From the NCBI RefSeq assembly GCF_004104355.1, contig NZ_RJLM01000004.1, positions 62,001-126,000 on the forward strand: a stretch of 64,000 bases of DNA. The letters run 5' to 3'. The notes beneath the pieces are model-generated. The model saw only the letters and a program-made list of their open reading frames with translations, searched no databases and was not told the origin of the DNA. The translations under genes and the position numbers were made by a program. Below, piece after piece: positions 39,214-48,513 of the stretch. This stretch comes from Photobacterium chitinilyticum. Its GTDB lineage: Bacteria; Pseudomonadota; Gammaproteobacteria; Enterobacterales; Vibrionaceae. Every line of letters starts with the position of its first letter. The stretch's first letter is position 1.

Positions 39214-41489
39214 TGCAATATAATATTCTAACTGTCGGCAACCCTAACAGCGGCAAGACGACACTATTTAACGGGTTGACTGGTGCCAAGCAGCAAGTCG
39301 GTAACTGGGCGGGTGTTACGGTCGAAAAGAAAACCGGTAACTACCAGTGCGCCGGTGATGGCTTTGCCCTAACGGATTTACCGGGGATTTATAATCTAGA
39401 CAGTGCCAATGATGCCAACAGCCTAGACGAGGCCATAGCCTCTCGCGCCATTTTGACGATGCCTGCAGATGTAATTATCAATGTTGTTGATGCGTCCTGC
39501 CTGGAGCGTAGTTTGTATATGACCTTGCAGCTCCGCGAGCTTGGTCGCCCGATGATTGTTGTACTGAATAAAATGGATGTACTGCAACGTCAGCGTCAGC
39601 TGCTGGATATTAAAGCACTGGAAAAAGTGCTGGGCTGTCCGGTGGTATCCCTGTCGGCGAACAACATCAAGCAGGTACAAGAATTCAAGGTTCAGCTGCA
39701 TAAAATGCTGGCCCAAGGTATTGCTATCAATGATATCGCTTTGCACTATGGCGACCCGTTTGAAGCTGCTATTGGTGAACTAGAATCGATGTTTAGCAGT
39801 GAGACATTGAATGTTCGCGCCCAAGCGATTCGTGTGTTAGAAAATGATACTTTAGTTATCAATGGATTGTCTGAACACGAAAAAAATAAGGCATGCAATA
39901 TCCGTAATAAGCTGATGGTTGAAATTGACCCGGATATTCAGGTTGCCGATGTGCGTTATACCCACCTTCACCAGCTATGCCAGAAGGTTCGTCGTCAGGA
40001 AGGAAAGCTAAGCCGTAGCCTGAGTGACAGTATTGACCGAGTATTGTTGCATCGCGCTTTTGGGATTCCGTTCTTCTTCATCGTGATGTACCTGATGTTC
40101 ATGTTCTCCATCAATATCGGTAGTTCATTCATTGATTTCTTTGATATCAGTGCCGGCGCTCTGTTAGTGGATGGCGGCCATTACCTGCTCGATGATCATC
40201 TACCGGTTTGGCTGGTAACAATTATTGCCGATGGTATCGGTGGCGGTATCCAGACCGTGGCTACGTTTATCCCAGTTATTGCTTGTCTATACCTGTTCCT
40301 TGCTGTTCTGGAAAGCTCTGGCTATATGGCCCGTGCCGCTTTTGTTCTGGATAAAGTTATGCAGAAGGTCGGCCTTCCGGGTAAAGCATTTGTTCCATTG
40401 GTACTGGGCTTCGGTTGTAACGTGCCGTCTATCATGGCTACCCGTACCCTGGAGCAAGAGCGTGAGCGTAAACTGGCTGCAGCAATGGCACCGTTTATGT
40501 CATGCGGTGCACGCCTGCCAGTATATGCGCTGTTTGCGGCGGCATTTTTTCCTGAAAGCGGCCAGAACGTTGTTTTTGGTTTGTACCTACTCGGCATTTT
40601 TGCCGCGGTAATGACCGGAATGATCCTGCGCAACACTTTGTACCCGGGGACGAGTGACAGTTTCATTATGGAAATGCCTGACTATGAATTGCCGACGATG
40701 CGTAATGTGGGCATCAAAACATGGCAGAAGCTGAAGAAGTTTGTACTGGGTGCCGGTAAGACGATTGTTGTGGTTGTTGCTTGTTTGAGCTTCTTTAACT
40801 CACTGGGTGCTGATGGCTCGTTTGGTAACGAGGATACTGAAAATTCTGTATTGTCCCAAGCCGCCCAGGTGGTGACGCCTTTACTTGCACCTATCGGAGT
40901 GAAAGAGGATAACTGGCCTGCAACAGTGGGTATTATCACCGGGATTTTTGCCAAAGAAGCGGTTGTGGGGACGTTAAATAGCCTTTACGCTCCATCTGAA
41001 GGGGAAGAAGGCGGCGAGTATGATTTGCTGGCGAGTCTGCAAGAAGCCGTTGCAACCATCCCGGCTAATTTAGCTGACCTCAGTTACTCAGACCCGCTGG
41101 GGATCGAAGTCGGTGAGCTGTCTGATCTTGATACTGCTGCCGAAGAGCAGGAAGTTGAAGCATCAGTCTTTGGGAATATTCAGGCTCACTTTGTTAGCTC
41201 GGCTGCCGCAATGGCCTACTTGATCTTCATCTTGCTGTACACGCCATGTGCTGCGGCGATGGGGGCATATGTTCGTGAGTTTGGTCAGAAGTTCTCAATC
41301 TTCATTGCTGGCTGGACTATGTTGCTTGCTTATACATTTGCAACCGTGGTGTATCAGGTAGCACATTTTGCAGAGCACCCAGTCACCAGTATGCTGTGGA
41401 TTGGCTTGTTTGCTCTGATTAATGTGGGTTTGTATATTGTCTTCAAACGTCAGGGACAGAAACAACCGGAAGAGGTGTTGGCACTGTGA
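39213..41489 (+). CDS. feoB: ferrous iron transporter FeoB
   Basis: Inner-membrane Fe(II) transporter with a GTPase domain. It has 758 residues (E. coli 773). G1 GNPNSGKTT is at 9-17, G3 DLPGIYNL near 53-60, G4 NKMD near 120; a GDI-like helical spacer follows, then two Gate domains with conserved Cys in GFGCNVPSIMATR and SCGARLPVY. It overlaps feoA by one base and feoC by four, so the operon is tightly coupled. Confidence 0.97.
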   Translation: MQYNILTVGNPNSGKTTLFNGLTGAKQQVGNWAGVTVEKKTGNYQCAGDGFALTDLPGIYNLDSANDANSLDEAIASRAILTMPADVIINVVDASCLERSLYMTLQLRELGRPMIVVLNKMDVLQRQRQLLDIKALEKVLGCPVVSLSANNIKQVQEFKVQLHKMLAQGIAINDIALHYGDPFEAAIGELESMFSSETLNVRAQAIRVLENDTLVINGLSEHEKNKACNIRNKLMVEIDPDIQVADVRYTHLHQLCQKVRRQEGKLSRSLSDSIDRVLLHRAFGIPFFFIVMYLMFMFSINIGSSFIDFFDISAGALLVDGGHYLLDDHLPVWLVTIIADGIGGGIQTVATFIPVIACLYLFLAVLESSGYMARAAFVLDKVMQKVGLPGKAFVPLVLGFGCNVPSIMATRTLEQERERKLAAAMAPFMSCGARLPVYALFAAAFFPESGQNVVFGLYLLGIFAAVMTGMILRNTLYPGTSDSFIMEMPDYELPTMRNVGIKTWQKLKKFVLGAGKTIVVVVACLSFFNSLGADGSFGNEDTENSVLSQAAQVVTPLLAPIGVKEDNWPATVGIITGIFAKEAVVGTLNSLYAPSEGEEGGEYDLLASLQEAVATIPANLADLSYSDPLGIEVGELSDLDTAAEEQEVEASVFGNIQAHFVSSAAAMAYLIFILLYTPCAAAMGAYVREFGQKFSIFIAGWTMLLAYTFATVVYQVAHFAEHPVTSMLWIGLFALINVGLYIVFKRQGQKQPEEVLAL

Positions 41490-41728
41490 TCCTTCAGCAG
41501 CTGAAACTGTACATTGAGCAGCATGGCCGATCTAGCAGAAAGGATCTGGCGAACCATTTCGGGATGAGTGAAGACGGTGTTGATACCATGCTGGATGTCT
41601 GGATTCGCAAAGGAGCAATCAACAAAGAACTTATTGGTTGTGGTAGTGATTTATGCTGCCAGAATGCTGAGGATGTCTGGTATCGTAGCCTAAAGGCCGA
41701 TGAACTGTCAGTAACTGTAGTACGCTGA
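41486..41728 (+). CDS. feoC: FeoC-type winged-helix protein
   Basis: An 80-residue small winged-helix protein that accompanies FeoAB in gamma-proteobacteria. The HTH covers about 4-55 (LKLYIEQHGRSSRKDLANHF). In the wing the Cys set is CGSDLCC, three Cys rather than the usual four of the proposed Fe-S binding loop of enterobacterial FeoC. It begins with GTG overlapping the feoB stop. Confidence 0.85.
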   Translation: MILQQLKLYIEQHGRSSRKDLANHFGMSEDGVDTMLDVWIRKGAINKELIGCGSDLCCQNAEDVWYRSLKADELSVTVVR

Positions 41729-41736
41729 TAAAATTT

Positions 41737-41764
41737 AAAAGGCAGCCCGAGGGTTGCCTTTTTT
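41737..41764 (+). terminator. Rho-independent terminator of feoABC
   Basis: AAAGGCAGCCC/GGGTTGCCTTT stem (one G-T pair) with a GA spacer and a T run, ending 28 bases before the stop of the convergent HIT gene. Confidence 0.8.
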
Positions 41765-41792
41765 CTGCTTTGAATCCGATGTAAGCTCTGGG

Positions 41793-42221
41793 CTAGATGC
41801 CCTTGAACCCTTCAATATTGGCCAGTTCGTCGCGCAGTTCTTCTGCCAGGGCTTGCTGGATCTCTTCTGCTCGCTGCGTTCCGTTCGTATTTCCCCATAC
41901 CGGACCGGGCCAGGCTATATCAGACTGAAACCTCGCAATATGGTGGATATGTAACTGGGGAACAAGGTTACCCAGTGCACCGACGTTGATTTTATCGGCT
42001 TGATAGTCGGTTTCCAACAGGCTGGCAACGGCACTTGATTCACGTATCAGCTCAAACTGGTCTGCTTGGGGCAGGTGATGAATTTCAGTGATACCTTCCT
42101 TGCGCGGTACCAGAATAAGCCACGGACCTAGTGCTTCTTTCGACAGTAATACTCGGCATAATGGCAGGTCACCTAAAATTGTAGTATCTGCTGCCAGTCG
42201 CGGATGGAGTGTAAAATGCAT
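41793..42221 (-). CDS. HIT domain protein
   Basis: A 142-residue cytoplasmic protein of the histidine-triad nucleotide hydrolase superfamily. The triad-like motif is QLHIHHIAR near residue 95, followed by DIAWPGPVWG, typical of a gamma-proteobacterial subgroup; the substrate is unknown. I chose the ATG at 42221 because AAGGA lies eight bases upstream, rather than an in-frame start at 42266. Confidence 0.88.
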   Translation of the reverse strand: MHFTLHPRLAADTTILGDLPLCRVLLSKEALGPWLILVPRKEGITEIHHLPQADQFELIRESSAVASLLETDYQADKINVGALGNLVPQLHIHHIARFQSDIAWPGPVWGNTNGTQRAEEIQQALAEELRDELANIEGFKGI

Positions 42222-42462
42222 TGTCGTATTCCTTAAATGTTTTGGGCGGCTCACATGCTGGAACATTGCTCATCATTATCCGTGGGGGCTACTGTATGCT
42301 GATAATACCACAGAAGGATAAGCCGTCTTTTATCTAGTCATATCATGGTAATACCAATCGAAATAAAGGCCAGTCTTGATAGCCGCAGATTGATGGAATC
42401 AGTGGCTAATTGTGGTATTTGCGAACATGTTGAGCTTGCGATAACCGTTTGGGGGTAAAAGT

Positions 42463-43068
42463 ATGGCTGCGGAATATCAGGAAGTCTTGGATTTTTGGTT
42501 TGGTGAGCTTGGTGAAGAAGTACCTGTTACCGACCGAAATGCACTGTGGTTTCAGGGAGGGGAAGAAACGGATAAGCTCATCGCAGAACGCTTTCAGCCG
42601 CTGGTTAGTCAGGCAGGGCTAGGGGAGTTGGGTTATTGGGCAAAAGAGCCTAAAGGAGCACTGGCTCTGATTATCTTGTTGGATCAGTTTACCCGTAATA
42701 TATACCGAGGTTTGAGTGCGGCATTTCGCTATGACTCGTTAGCCCTGGCAATTTGCAAACGGGGCCTGGCGAATAACCATGACGAAGAGCTAAGCGCAAT
42801 TGAACGCGTCTTTTTTTACTTGCCGCTAGAACATTCTGAAACAGTTGAAGATCAGGAAGAGTGTGTCTTCCGCTTTGATCGGCTCCGGCAGTCGGTGTCA
42901 CCCGCTCATGCAATGGTTTTTGAAGGATTCTATCAGTATGCCGTCAGCCATCATGATGTGGTTCAGCGCTTTGGCCGTTTTCCTCATCGTAACGCTGTTC
43001 ACGGGCGTTTATCGACCCAAGAGGAGCTGGATTGGTTGCATGGCGGAGGCCAGCGCTTCGGACAGTGA
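42463..43068 (+). CDS. DUF924 family protein
   Basis: A 201-residue all-helical soluble protein with TPR-like character. Family markers are VLDFWFGE at the N-terminus, LALIILLDQFTRNIYRG near residue 70, ERVFFYLPLEHSE near 110, and FGRFPHRN near 170. Function unknown. It is monocistronic, convergent with the diguanylate cyclase gene. Confidence 0.9.
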   Translation: MAAEYQEVLDFWFGELGEEVPVTDRNALWFQGGEETDKLIAERFQPLVSQAGLGELGYWAKEPKGALALIILLDQFTRNIYRGLSAAFRYDSLALAICKRGLANNHDEELSAIERVFFYLPLEHSETVEDQEECVFRFDRLRQSVSPAHAMVFEGFYQYAVSHHDVVQRFGRFPHRNAVHGRLSTQEELDWLHGGGQRFGQ

Positions 43069-43154
43069 ATTCATGCCAAGCTAGTCATCGCCACCTGTGT
43101 ATCTGATAGGGCATTGGAGGCGTAGTAAAAGTAACTAGCGATAGCGTGAAGGGA

Positions 43155-44174
43155 TTAATTGACAGGAAGCACCCTGTTTCGTCCCAGTTGCTTGGCTTGG
43201 TTCAGGTGGCTATCTGCGCGTGCAATAACGTCTGCCGAGGTTTCGTCTTCCTGCTTGGTAGCAATGCCAAACGAGGCGGTGACAGAATTGATACGCTGGC
43301 CTGATTTTTTATCCAGGACCGAGATTTTTTCTATTGCCCGGCGGATCGTTTCCGCCTGCTGTCGAGTCGAAGACAGTGTTTTATGCGGCAAAATAATAAT
43401 AAATTCCTCGCCGCCAAAGCGATAAGACTGCGCATAGTCTCGGCTGCATTCAAGGAGCCGGCGGGCCACGATTTTGAGTACCTGATCACCGAGTAAGTGG
43501 CCGAAGGTGTCATTAAAATCCTTGAACTTGTCGATATCCATCATGATAAGGCTGAAAGGAATATTGTTATCAGTATAACTTTGGATATCCCGCTCAAATG
43601 CCCTTCGGTTATTAAGACGGGTCAAGGCATCTTCATTCGCCTCTTTTTGGCTTTCGCTCAATGCTTCGCGCAGGGCAGTAATTTCTTGCTGGGCATTGCT
43701 AAGCTGGCCCTTAAAGGTACCGGTAGATAGTTGGATCTGACGGGATTCACGGATTAACTCGCGCACCAATGTCATGGTATCTTCTAATGAGAGGCCTTCT
43801 CGCTCGGCTGATTCCAGTTTGCTGAAGGTATGGCTCAATGCGCCCTGGAAGGTTTCGGCATTCGACAGCGTGTCTGACATGGTGTGGGATAGCTCCTGCA
43901 TCATTGCCGTCAGGCTCTGCTTGAGCTGTTTCATGTCTTTGTCGGTTTCGCTGGCTAGTAGCTGCTGGTACAGGTTGTCGCATAGCGTGGGAGTACAATG
44001 CCCTAAAGCTTCGATTCCTTGGTCAACAGCTTGGTTAAGTAGTGGTTGCTGCTGAGACGCATAGGTATACCAGAGTGCATAGTTGGTCGGTGTGGTTGGT
44101 ACTTTGTGTTTGATCATCAAGGGAACCGTTTTTTTCAACGTTTCCGTCGATTCCACAAAGCTGTCTTTGCTCAT
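43155..44174 (-). CDS. GGDEF diguanylate cyclase, soluble
   Basis: A 339-residue protein predicted to make cyclic di-GMP. No membrane segment is seen. The N-terminal half (1-165) is helical and partly coiled-coil (TPTNYALWYTYASQQQPLL near 27-45). GGDEF starts near 178 (EANEDALTRLNNRRAFERDI), with MDIDKFKDFNDTFGH and the active-site GGEEF near 260. The inhibitory I-site RxxD expected five residues before GGEEF reads RDYA, so product inhibition is probably absent. No phosphodiesterase domain. Confidence 0.92.
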   Translation of the reverse strand: MSKDSFVESTETLKKTVPLMIKHKVPTTPTNYALWYTYASQQQPLLNQAVDQGIEALGHCTPTLCDNLYQQLLASETDKDMKQLKQSLTAMMQELSHTMSDTLSNAETFQGALSHTFSKLESAEREGLSLEDTMTLVRELIRESRQIQLSTGTFKGQLSNAQQEITALREALSESQKEANEDALTRLNNRRAFERDIQSYTDNNIPFSLIMMDIDKFKDFNDTFGHLLGDQVLKIVARRLLECSRDYAQSYRFGGEEFIIILPHKTLSSTRQQAETIRRAIEKISVLDKKSGQRINSVTASFGIATKQEDETSADVIARADSHLNQAKQLGRNRVLPVN

Positions 44175-44235
44175 ACTTTGAATTCCATTTTTGTCGCAAA
44201 TACAAAAGCAAACTGATTACGGTGTTGGTCGCATA

Positions 44236-44267
44236 AAAAAGCCTTCTAAGGATACCCTAGAAGGCTT
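44236..44267 (-). terminator. Rho-independent terminator of argS
   Basis: AAGCCTTCTA/TAGAAGGCTT stem with a 9-base loop, and six T on the minus strand, between argS and the cyclase gene. Confidence 0.85.
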
Positions 44268-44317
44268 CGAATTATTAGTCTGTAATTCGTTATTTCTTTG
44301 AATGAAATAGCAAAAAA

Positions 44318-46048
44318 TTACATACGTTCGAGTGTTTCGATACCTAGCAGGTCAAGACCTTGCTTGATGGTGTTTGCTGTTAGCAATGCCAGCTTCAGAC
44401 GGCTTTGCTTCACTTCTTCTTCTGCATTGAGGATCGGGCAGGCTTCGTAGAAGCTAGAGAATTTACCTGCAAGATCAAATAGGTAGCTACACATTACATG
44501 CGGGTGACCTTCGCGAGCAACCGTTAGGACTGCTTCTTCGAACTGAAGTAGAGCAGAAAGCAAAGTTTGCTCTTTTTCTTCATTGATCACGACAGGATGA
44601 GTCAGGTCGGCAAGCTCAACATTGGCGCGCTTGAAGATAGAAGCCACACGGGTGTACGCATACTGCATGTATGGTGCCGTGTTACCTTCGAATGCCAGCA
44701 TGTTGTCCCAGTCAAAGATGTAGTCAGTGGTACGGTGTTTAGAAAGATCCGCGTATTTAACCGCTGCCATTGCAACAGTCTTGGCGATGTTTTCTTTTTC
44801 AGCCGTTTCAAGATCTGGGTTTTTATCTTCGATCAGCTTTGTCGCACGCTCTTCTGCTTCATCAAGCAGATCAGCAAGACGAACAGTACCGCCAGCACGG
44901 GTTTTGAACGGACGGCCGTCTTTGCCAAGCATCATGCCGAATGCGTGGTGCTCTAGCGTTACGTCTTCTGGCACATAGCCCGCCTTGCGAACAATTGTCC
45001 ATGCCTGCATCAGGTGCTGGTGTTGACGTGAATCGATGAAGTAAAGTACGCGATCTGCGTTTAGCTGCTCGAAACGGTATTTAGCACAAGCGATATCGGT
45101 TGTGGTGTATAGGAAACCGCCATCGCGCTTCTGGATGATAACACCCATAGGCTCGCCGTCTTTGTTCTTGTATTCATCAAGGAAGACAACCTGTGCACCG
45201 TCATCTTCCACTGCCAGGCCTTTTTCTTTAAGGTCTGCAACGATACCTGGGAGCATATCGTTATACATGGACTCACCCATCACGTTGTCGCGAGAGAGTG
45301 ATACGTTCAGGCGATCATAGTTCTGCTGGTTTTGAACCATTGTCACGTCAACCAGTTTCTTCCACATTTCCGCACAGTATTCGTCACCGCTCTGTAGTTT
45401 AACTACATAGTTACGTGCACGTTTTGCGAACTCTTCGTCCTCGTCGTACATTTTTTTTGATTCGCGGTAGAATGCTTCAAGATCAGACAGCTCCATAGAA
45501 ACTTCGCCTGACTCTTTTTGAACTCGCTCCAGGTTTGCGATTAGCATACCGAACTGTGTTCCCCAGTCACCAATGTGGTTGGCACGGATAACGTTGTGAC
45601 CTAGGAACTCAAGCGTACGAACAACGGCATCGCCGATGATTGTTGAACGCAGGTGACCAACGTGCATTTCTTTGGCAACGTTAGGCGCCGAGTAGTCAAC
45701 AACGATATTTTTCTGCGCTTCAGCAGTGACACCCAGACGCTTGTCTGCCAGTGCTTCCTCAGCACGGGCGGCAAGCCAAGATTTGTTTAGGAAAATGTTA
45801 ATGAAGCCTGGGCCTGCGATTTCGACTTTTTCAGCAATACCGTCAAGATCCAGTACGTCGATAACTTTTTGTGCGAACTCGCGAGGGTTGGTGCCGAGTT
45901 TTTTTGCAACGCCCATGACACCGTTAGCCTGGTAGTCACCAAACTGTGCTTTTGCAGACTGGCGAACGGCTGCTGGGCTACCTGCGGGTGCGCCAGCGGT
46001 TTCTAAGGCCAGAGATACTTTATCGTTAATTAGTGCTTGAATGTTCAC
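44318..46048 (-). CDS. argS: arginyl-tRNA synthetase
   Basis: Class I synthetase for tRNA-Arg, 576 residues (E. coli 577). The HIGH-like signature [20 protein letters not shown] is near residue 119-138, the Arg-site segment [10 protein letters not shown] near 158, and the anticodon-binding C-terminus ends [10 protein letters not shown] as in the family. It has its own terminator; the leader region contains the nested palindrome at 46142-46224. yecM lies divergently upstream. Confidence 0.98.
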   Translation of the reverse strand: MNIQALINDKVSLALETAGAPAGSPAAVRQSAKAQFGDYQANGVMGVAKKLGTNPREFAQKVIDVLDLDGIAEKVEIAGPGFINIFLNKSWLAARAEEALADKRLGVTAEAQKNIVVDYSAPNVAKEMHVGHLRSTIIGDAVVRTLEFLGHNVIRANHIGDWGTQFGMLIANLERVQKESGEVSMELSDLEAFYRESKKMYDEDEEFAKRARNYVVKLQSGDEYCAEMWKKLVDVTMVQNQQNYDRLNVSLSRDNVMGESMYNDMLPGIVADLKEKGLAVEDDGAQVVFLDEYKNKDGEPMGVIIQKRDGGFLYTTTDIACAKYRFEQLNADRVLYFIDSRQHQHLMQAWTIVRKAGYVPEDVTLEHHAFGMMLGKDGRPFKTRAGGTVRLADLLDEAEERATKLIEDKNPDLETAEKENIAKTVAMAAVKYADLSKHRTTDYIFDWDNMLAFEGNTAPYMQYAYTRVASIFKRANVELADLTHPVVINEEKEQTLLSALLQFEEAVLTVAREGHPHVMCSYLFDLAGKFSSFYEACPILNAEEEVKQSRLKLALLTANTIKQGLDLLGIETLERM

Positions 46049-46141
46049 GCGCTTATCCTTTAAATCATTTGGTACGCTAATAGCAAAGTTGTATTAGCGA
46101 GGCAAAAACGTCACGGTCTTCAAGAGCTGTTATAAGCCAAA

Positions 46142-46224
46142 CCGTCAAAAATAGTCACGTAAGCTGGCCACATTAATTGCAGCATAATTAATGCTGTTTG
46201 GGATCACGTGAGTATTTTTGACGG
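46142..46224. repeat. 83-bp nested palindrome between argS and yecM
   Basis: Outer 19-base arms 46142-46160 and 46206-46224 are inverted with one mismatch (CCGTCAAAAATAGTCACGT against CCGTCAAAAATACTCACGT). Inside lies a second perfect inverted repeat CATTAATT/AATTAATG (46171-46178, 46186-46193). The rest of the 46049-46482 gap is AT-rich with no ORF and should carry both divergent promoters. Confidence 0.75.
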
Positions 46225-46482
46225 GACACTCTTTAGAGTAAGAGGTGATATCTTGAATACGTACATTGCATTGCCTTAATAATACCCACAAAGTTAGGTG
46301 TTTTGGCAACCCGAAAAAGGCATTGTTTGCGATTTTTTTTTCGTTATGGGTAGAACGTGAAAATTATGCACAAATCAAGCAGCAACAAGGCCTGTCGTCA
46401 CCTTTGGCTGGGTTTCTATAATCCTTAAATTATGGATAATTATGCGTTCGTTTCCCGATACTGTAATAACTGGAGAAAAAAC

Positions 46483-47067
46483 ATGCAGAAGCTAACTGAT
46501 ATAGGTCTCCATCCCGAGCAAATGCTGGCAGAGTTACCTGCGTTTGTAGAACGCATTGAGGCGCTGGCGCAAGAGATGAATATTTCTCTGTCGGACTACC
46601 AGGCTGATCATATTGCATTACGGGTAAATGATCTTGAAGTGGCCAAGGAATTGCACAAAGCCTGGCTTGCGTATGGCGAGGAATGGTCAAACAATGAGAT
46701 CAATGGTCGCCCGATTATTGTCATCGGCTTTAATAAGTCGCTTCAGGTTGGCCGTTGGAGTATAGAGGCGCTGGAATTGCCGTATCCGGGCAGTAAGTCA
46801 TACCCTCAGCAAGGCTGGGAGCATCTTGAGTTTGTCATTCCGGCTAAAGCGAAGGATACCGAGGAGCTCAAGGCGCTGTTGGATGAGAAATTTCCGCTTC
46901 TGCCTTGGGAAAAATTGGCAGATAAAGGCATTAAGGTGAAAGCCAGCTCGCCATCGGGAGAAAAAGAACGACTGCCAAATCCTACATATGCTTTTAAAAA
47001 GGCTGGGGTGTGTATCAAGCTGCATCCGTGTTCGCTAAAAGATGTGATTGAGAGCGAGGAAGGGTAA
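46483..47067 (+). CDS. yecM: YecM family VOC-like protein
   Basis: A 194-residue protein similar to E. coli YecM (188), a vicinal-oxygen-chelate-fold protein presumed to bind metal, of unknown substrate. Metal-site segments are ADHIALRV near 42-49 and GWEHLEFVIP near 110-119; SSPSGEKERLPNPT near 160 is diagnostic. I chose the ATG at 46483, which has GGAG eight bases upstream, over an in-frame ATG at 46432. Its location beside argS is conserved in E. coli. Confidence 0.9.
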   Translation: MQKLTDIGLHPEQMLAELPAFVERIEALAQEMNISLSDYQADHIALRVNDLEVAKELHKAWLAYGEEWSNNEINGRPIIVIGFNKSLQVGRWSIEALELPYPGSKSYPQQGWEHLEFVIPAKAKDTEELKALLDEKFPLLPWEKLADKGIKVKASSPSGEKERLPNPTYAFKKAGVCIKLHPCSLKDVIESEEG

Positions 47068-47075
47068 CTCAGCTG

Positions 47076-47121
47076 CGAGTTATGAGTTGCGAGTTTATAG
47101 AAGCTCGCAACTCGGTACTCG
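47076..47121. terminator. hairpin between convergent yecM and purU
   Basis: CGAGTTATGAGTTGCGAG pairs with CTCGCAACTCGGTACTCG apart from a 3-base internal mismatch, around a 10-base loop. Its arms are built from repeated GAGTT/GCGAG words, like other intergenic debris here. It probably ends both transcripts, although T tracts are poor. Confidence 0.5.
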
Positions 47122-47129
47122 TATTTTCG

Positions 47130-47963
47130 CTAAAGTATTACGGTTCTGTTCCCATGCACAAATACCTTGTCATCGAGCACCAGTCCCAGCGCCTTGCTTA
47201 GTACTGATTTTTCGACATCGCGACCAGAGCGAGCCATATCGCCTGCGCTGAAGTTATGGTCTACATTGATGACGTTTTGGGTAATGATCGGGCCTTCATC
47301 TAAATCGTTGGTGACAAAGTGGGCAGTAGCTCCGATGATTTTCACCCCGCGTTCAAACGCCTGCAGGTACGGTTTGGCACCGATAAAGGCCGGCAGAAAG
47401 CTGTGGTGGATATTGATGATCTGGTGCGGAAACTGGGCGACAAAGTTCGGTGTCAGGATCCGCATATACTTGGCCAGCACGACATAATCAGGGCTGTATT
47501 GCTGGACGGCTTCAAGCAGTTTCTCTTCGTGCGTTTCACGGCTCAGCCCTTCGTGGCAGACATGGTGGAACGGGATATCAAATTTCTCGGTCAAACCCGC
47601 CAATGTATCGTAATTTCCCACAACAGCCGCAATCTCAACATCCAATGTGCCATCAAAGGCCTTGACTAGAATATCCCCCAGACAGTGTGCTTCTTTGGTG
47701 ACCATAATCACGATGCGCTTGCGGGCTGAGCTGACCAGACGGCGGTAACTGCCTTCTGGCAGGGCTCGATCTAGATCAAAAAGGAAGGTTTCGTCGTTAA
47801 AAACACCTTCCAGCTCTGTTCGCATGAAGAACTGGCTATGGGAGTGATCAACAAATTCATTATTGTGAACAATGTTGAGCTGGTGCTTGTAACAGATGTT
47901 GGTGATTTTCGATATTAAACCCATTGCATCTGGGCAATCGGTGAGAAGGGTTTTCGTTTCCAT
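47130..47963 (-). CDS. purU: formyltetrahydrofolate deformylase
   Basis: Hydrolyses 10-formyl-THF to THF and formate, balancing one-carbon pools and supplying formate for PurT. It has 277 residues (E. coli 280). An ACT regulatory domain occupies about 5-80 (DCPDAMGLISKITNICYKH); the catalytic formyltransferase-like domain has INIHHSFLPAF near 217-227 and GATAHFVTNDLDEGPII near 247-263 with the Asn/His/Asp residues. Confidence 0.96.
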   Translation of the reverse strand: METKTLLTDCPDAMGLISKITNICYKHQLNIVHNNEFVDHSHSQFFMRTELEGVFNDETFLFDLDRALPEGSYRRLVSSARKRIVIMVTKEAHCLGDILVKAFDGTLDVEIAAVVGNYDTLAGLTEKFDIPFHHVCHEGLSRETHEEKLLEAVQQYSPDYVVLAKYMRILTPNFVAQFPHQIINIHHSFLPAFIGAKPYLQAFERGVKIIGATAHFVTNDLDEGPIITQNVINVDHNFSAGDMARSGRDVEKSVLSKALGLVLDDKVFVHGNRTVIL

Positions 47964-48116
47964 GTGCGTCCTTGAACTACAATATTTATATTTCCATTCC
48001 CTTTTATTTACCGCGTATTTATTTCAGGGTCAAAACAAATATTCAGATTAGTACTTGTGATAGTTGCCATACGTATAGAAATCATAACTAATGATCTTCA
48101 TCACCGAGGAGGAGAT

Positions 48117-48397
48117 ATGTTGTCACAACGGCAGATATTTTTTTATGGCTGTCTTATTCGCCATACCGGTACTCGGTATTGGATTAGCCTACGCTGACAA
48201 TGAAGGATGCCCATGCCCGCCTGAATATTACAGAGAAAGATTGGCCGCGGATGGAGGTGTTGCTTAAGAGCGTGCTGGATAAGCACGATGTGGCAGAAAA
48301 AGAGCAGCAAGAGCTGATGGAAATTGTCGGCTCGACCAAAGCAGATATTGTTACTGCGCCCCAATTAAATATGTTTAGTTGCATATGTTGTAACTAG
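48117..48397 (+). pseudogene. remnant of a secreted group 1 truncated haemoglobin
   Basis: Three fragments in three frames. An ATG at 48117 after GAGGAGGAG starts a short frame that meets a run of seven T at 48138-48144. In the next frame 48145 onward reads a signal peptide (MAVLFAIPVLGIGLAYAD). From 48200, in the third frame, the C-terminal third of a truncated globin follows (KDAHARLNITEKDWPRM, then VGSTKADIVTAP). The central haem-pocket part is missing. This is best read as a decayed gene with a frameshift and an internal deletion. If only the 65-codon ORF at 48200 is expressed, it cannot form a globin. Confidence 0.65.
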
Positions 48398-48513
48398 AGA
48401 TGTGCTTGTCTAACTCATCGGCACCCTGGGTATAAATAACCGTAGTCGCAGGCTGGCAAACTTGGCATAATGGACGGCCTTTTACTGTATATATAACCAA
48501 TAAGCTCGTTGGA

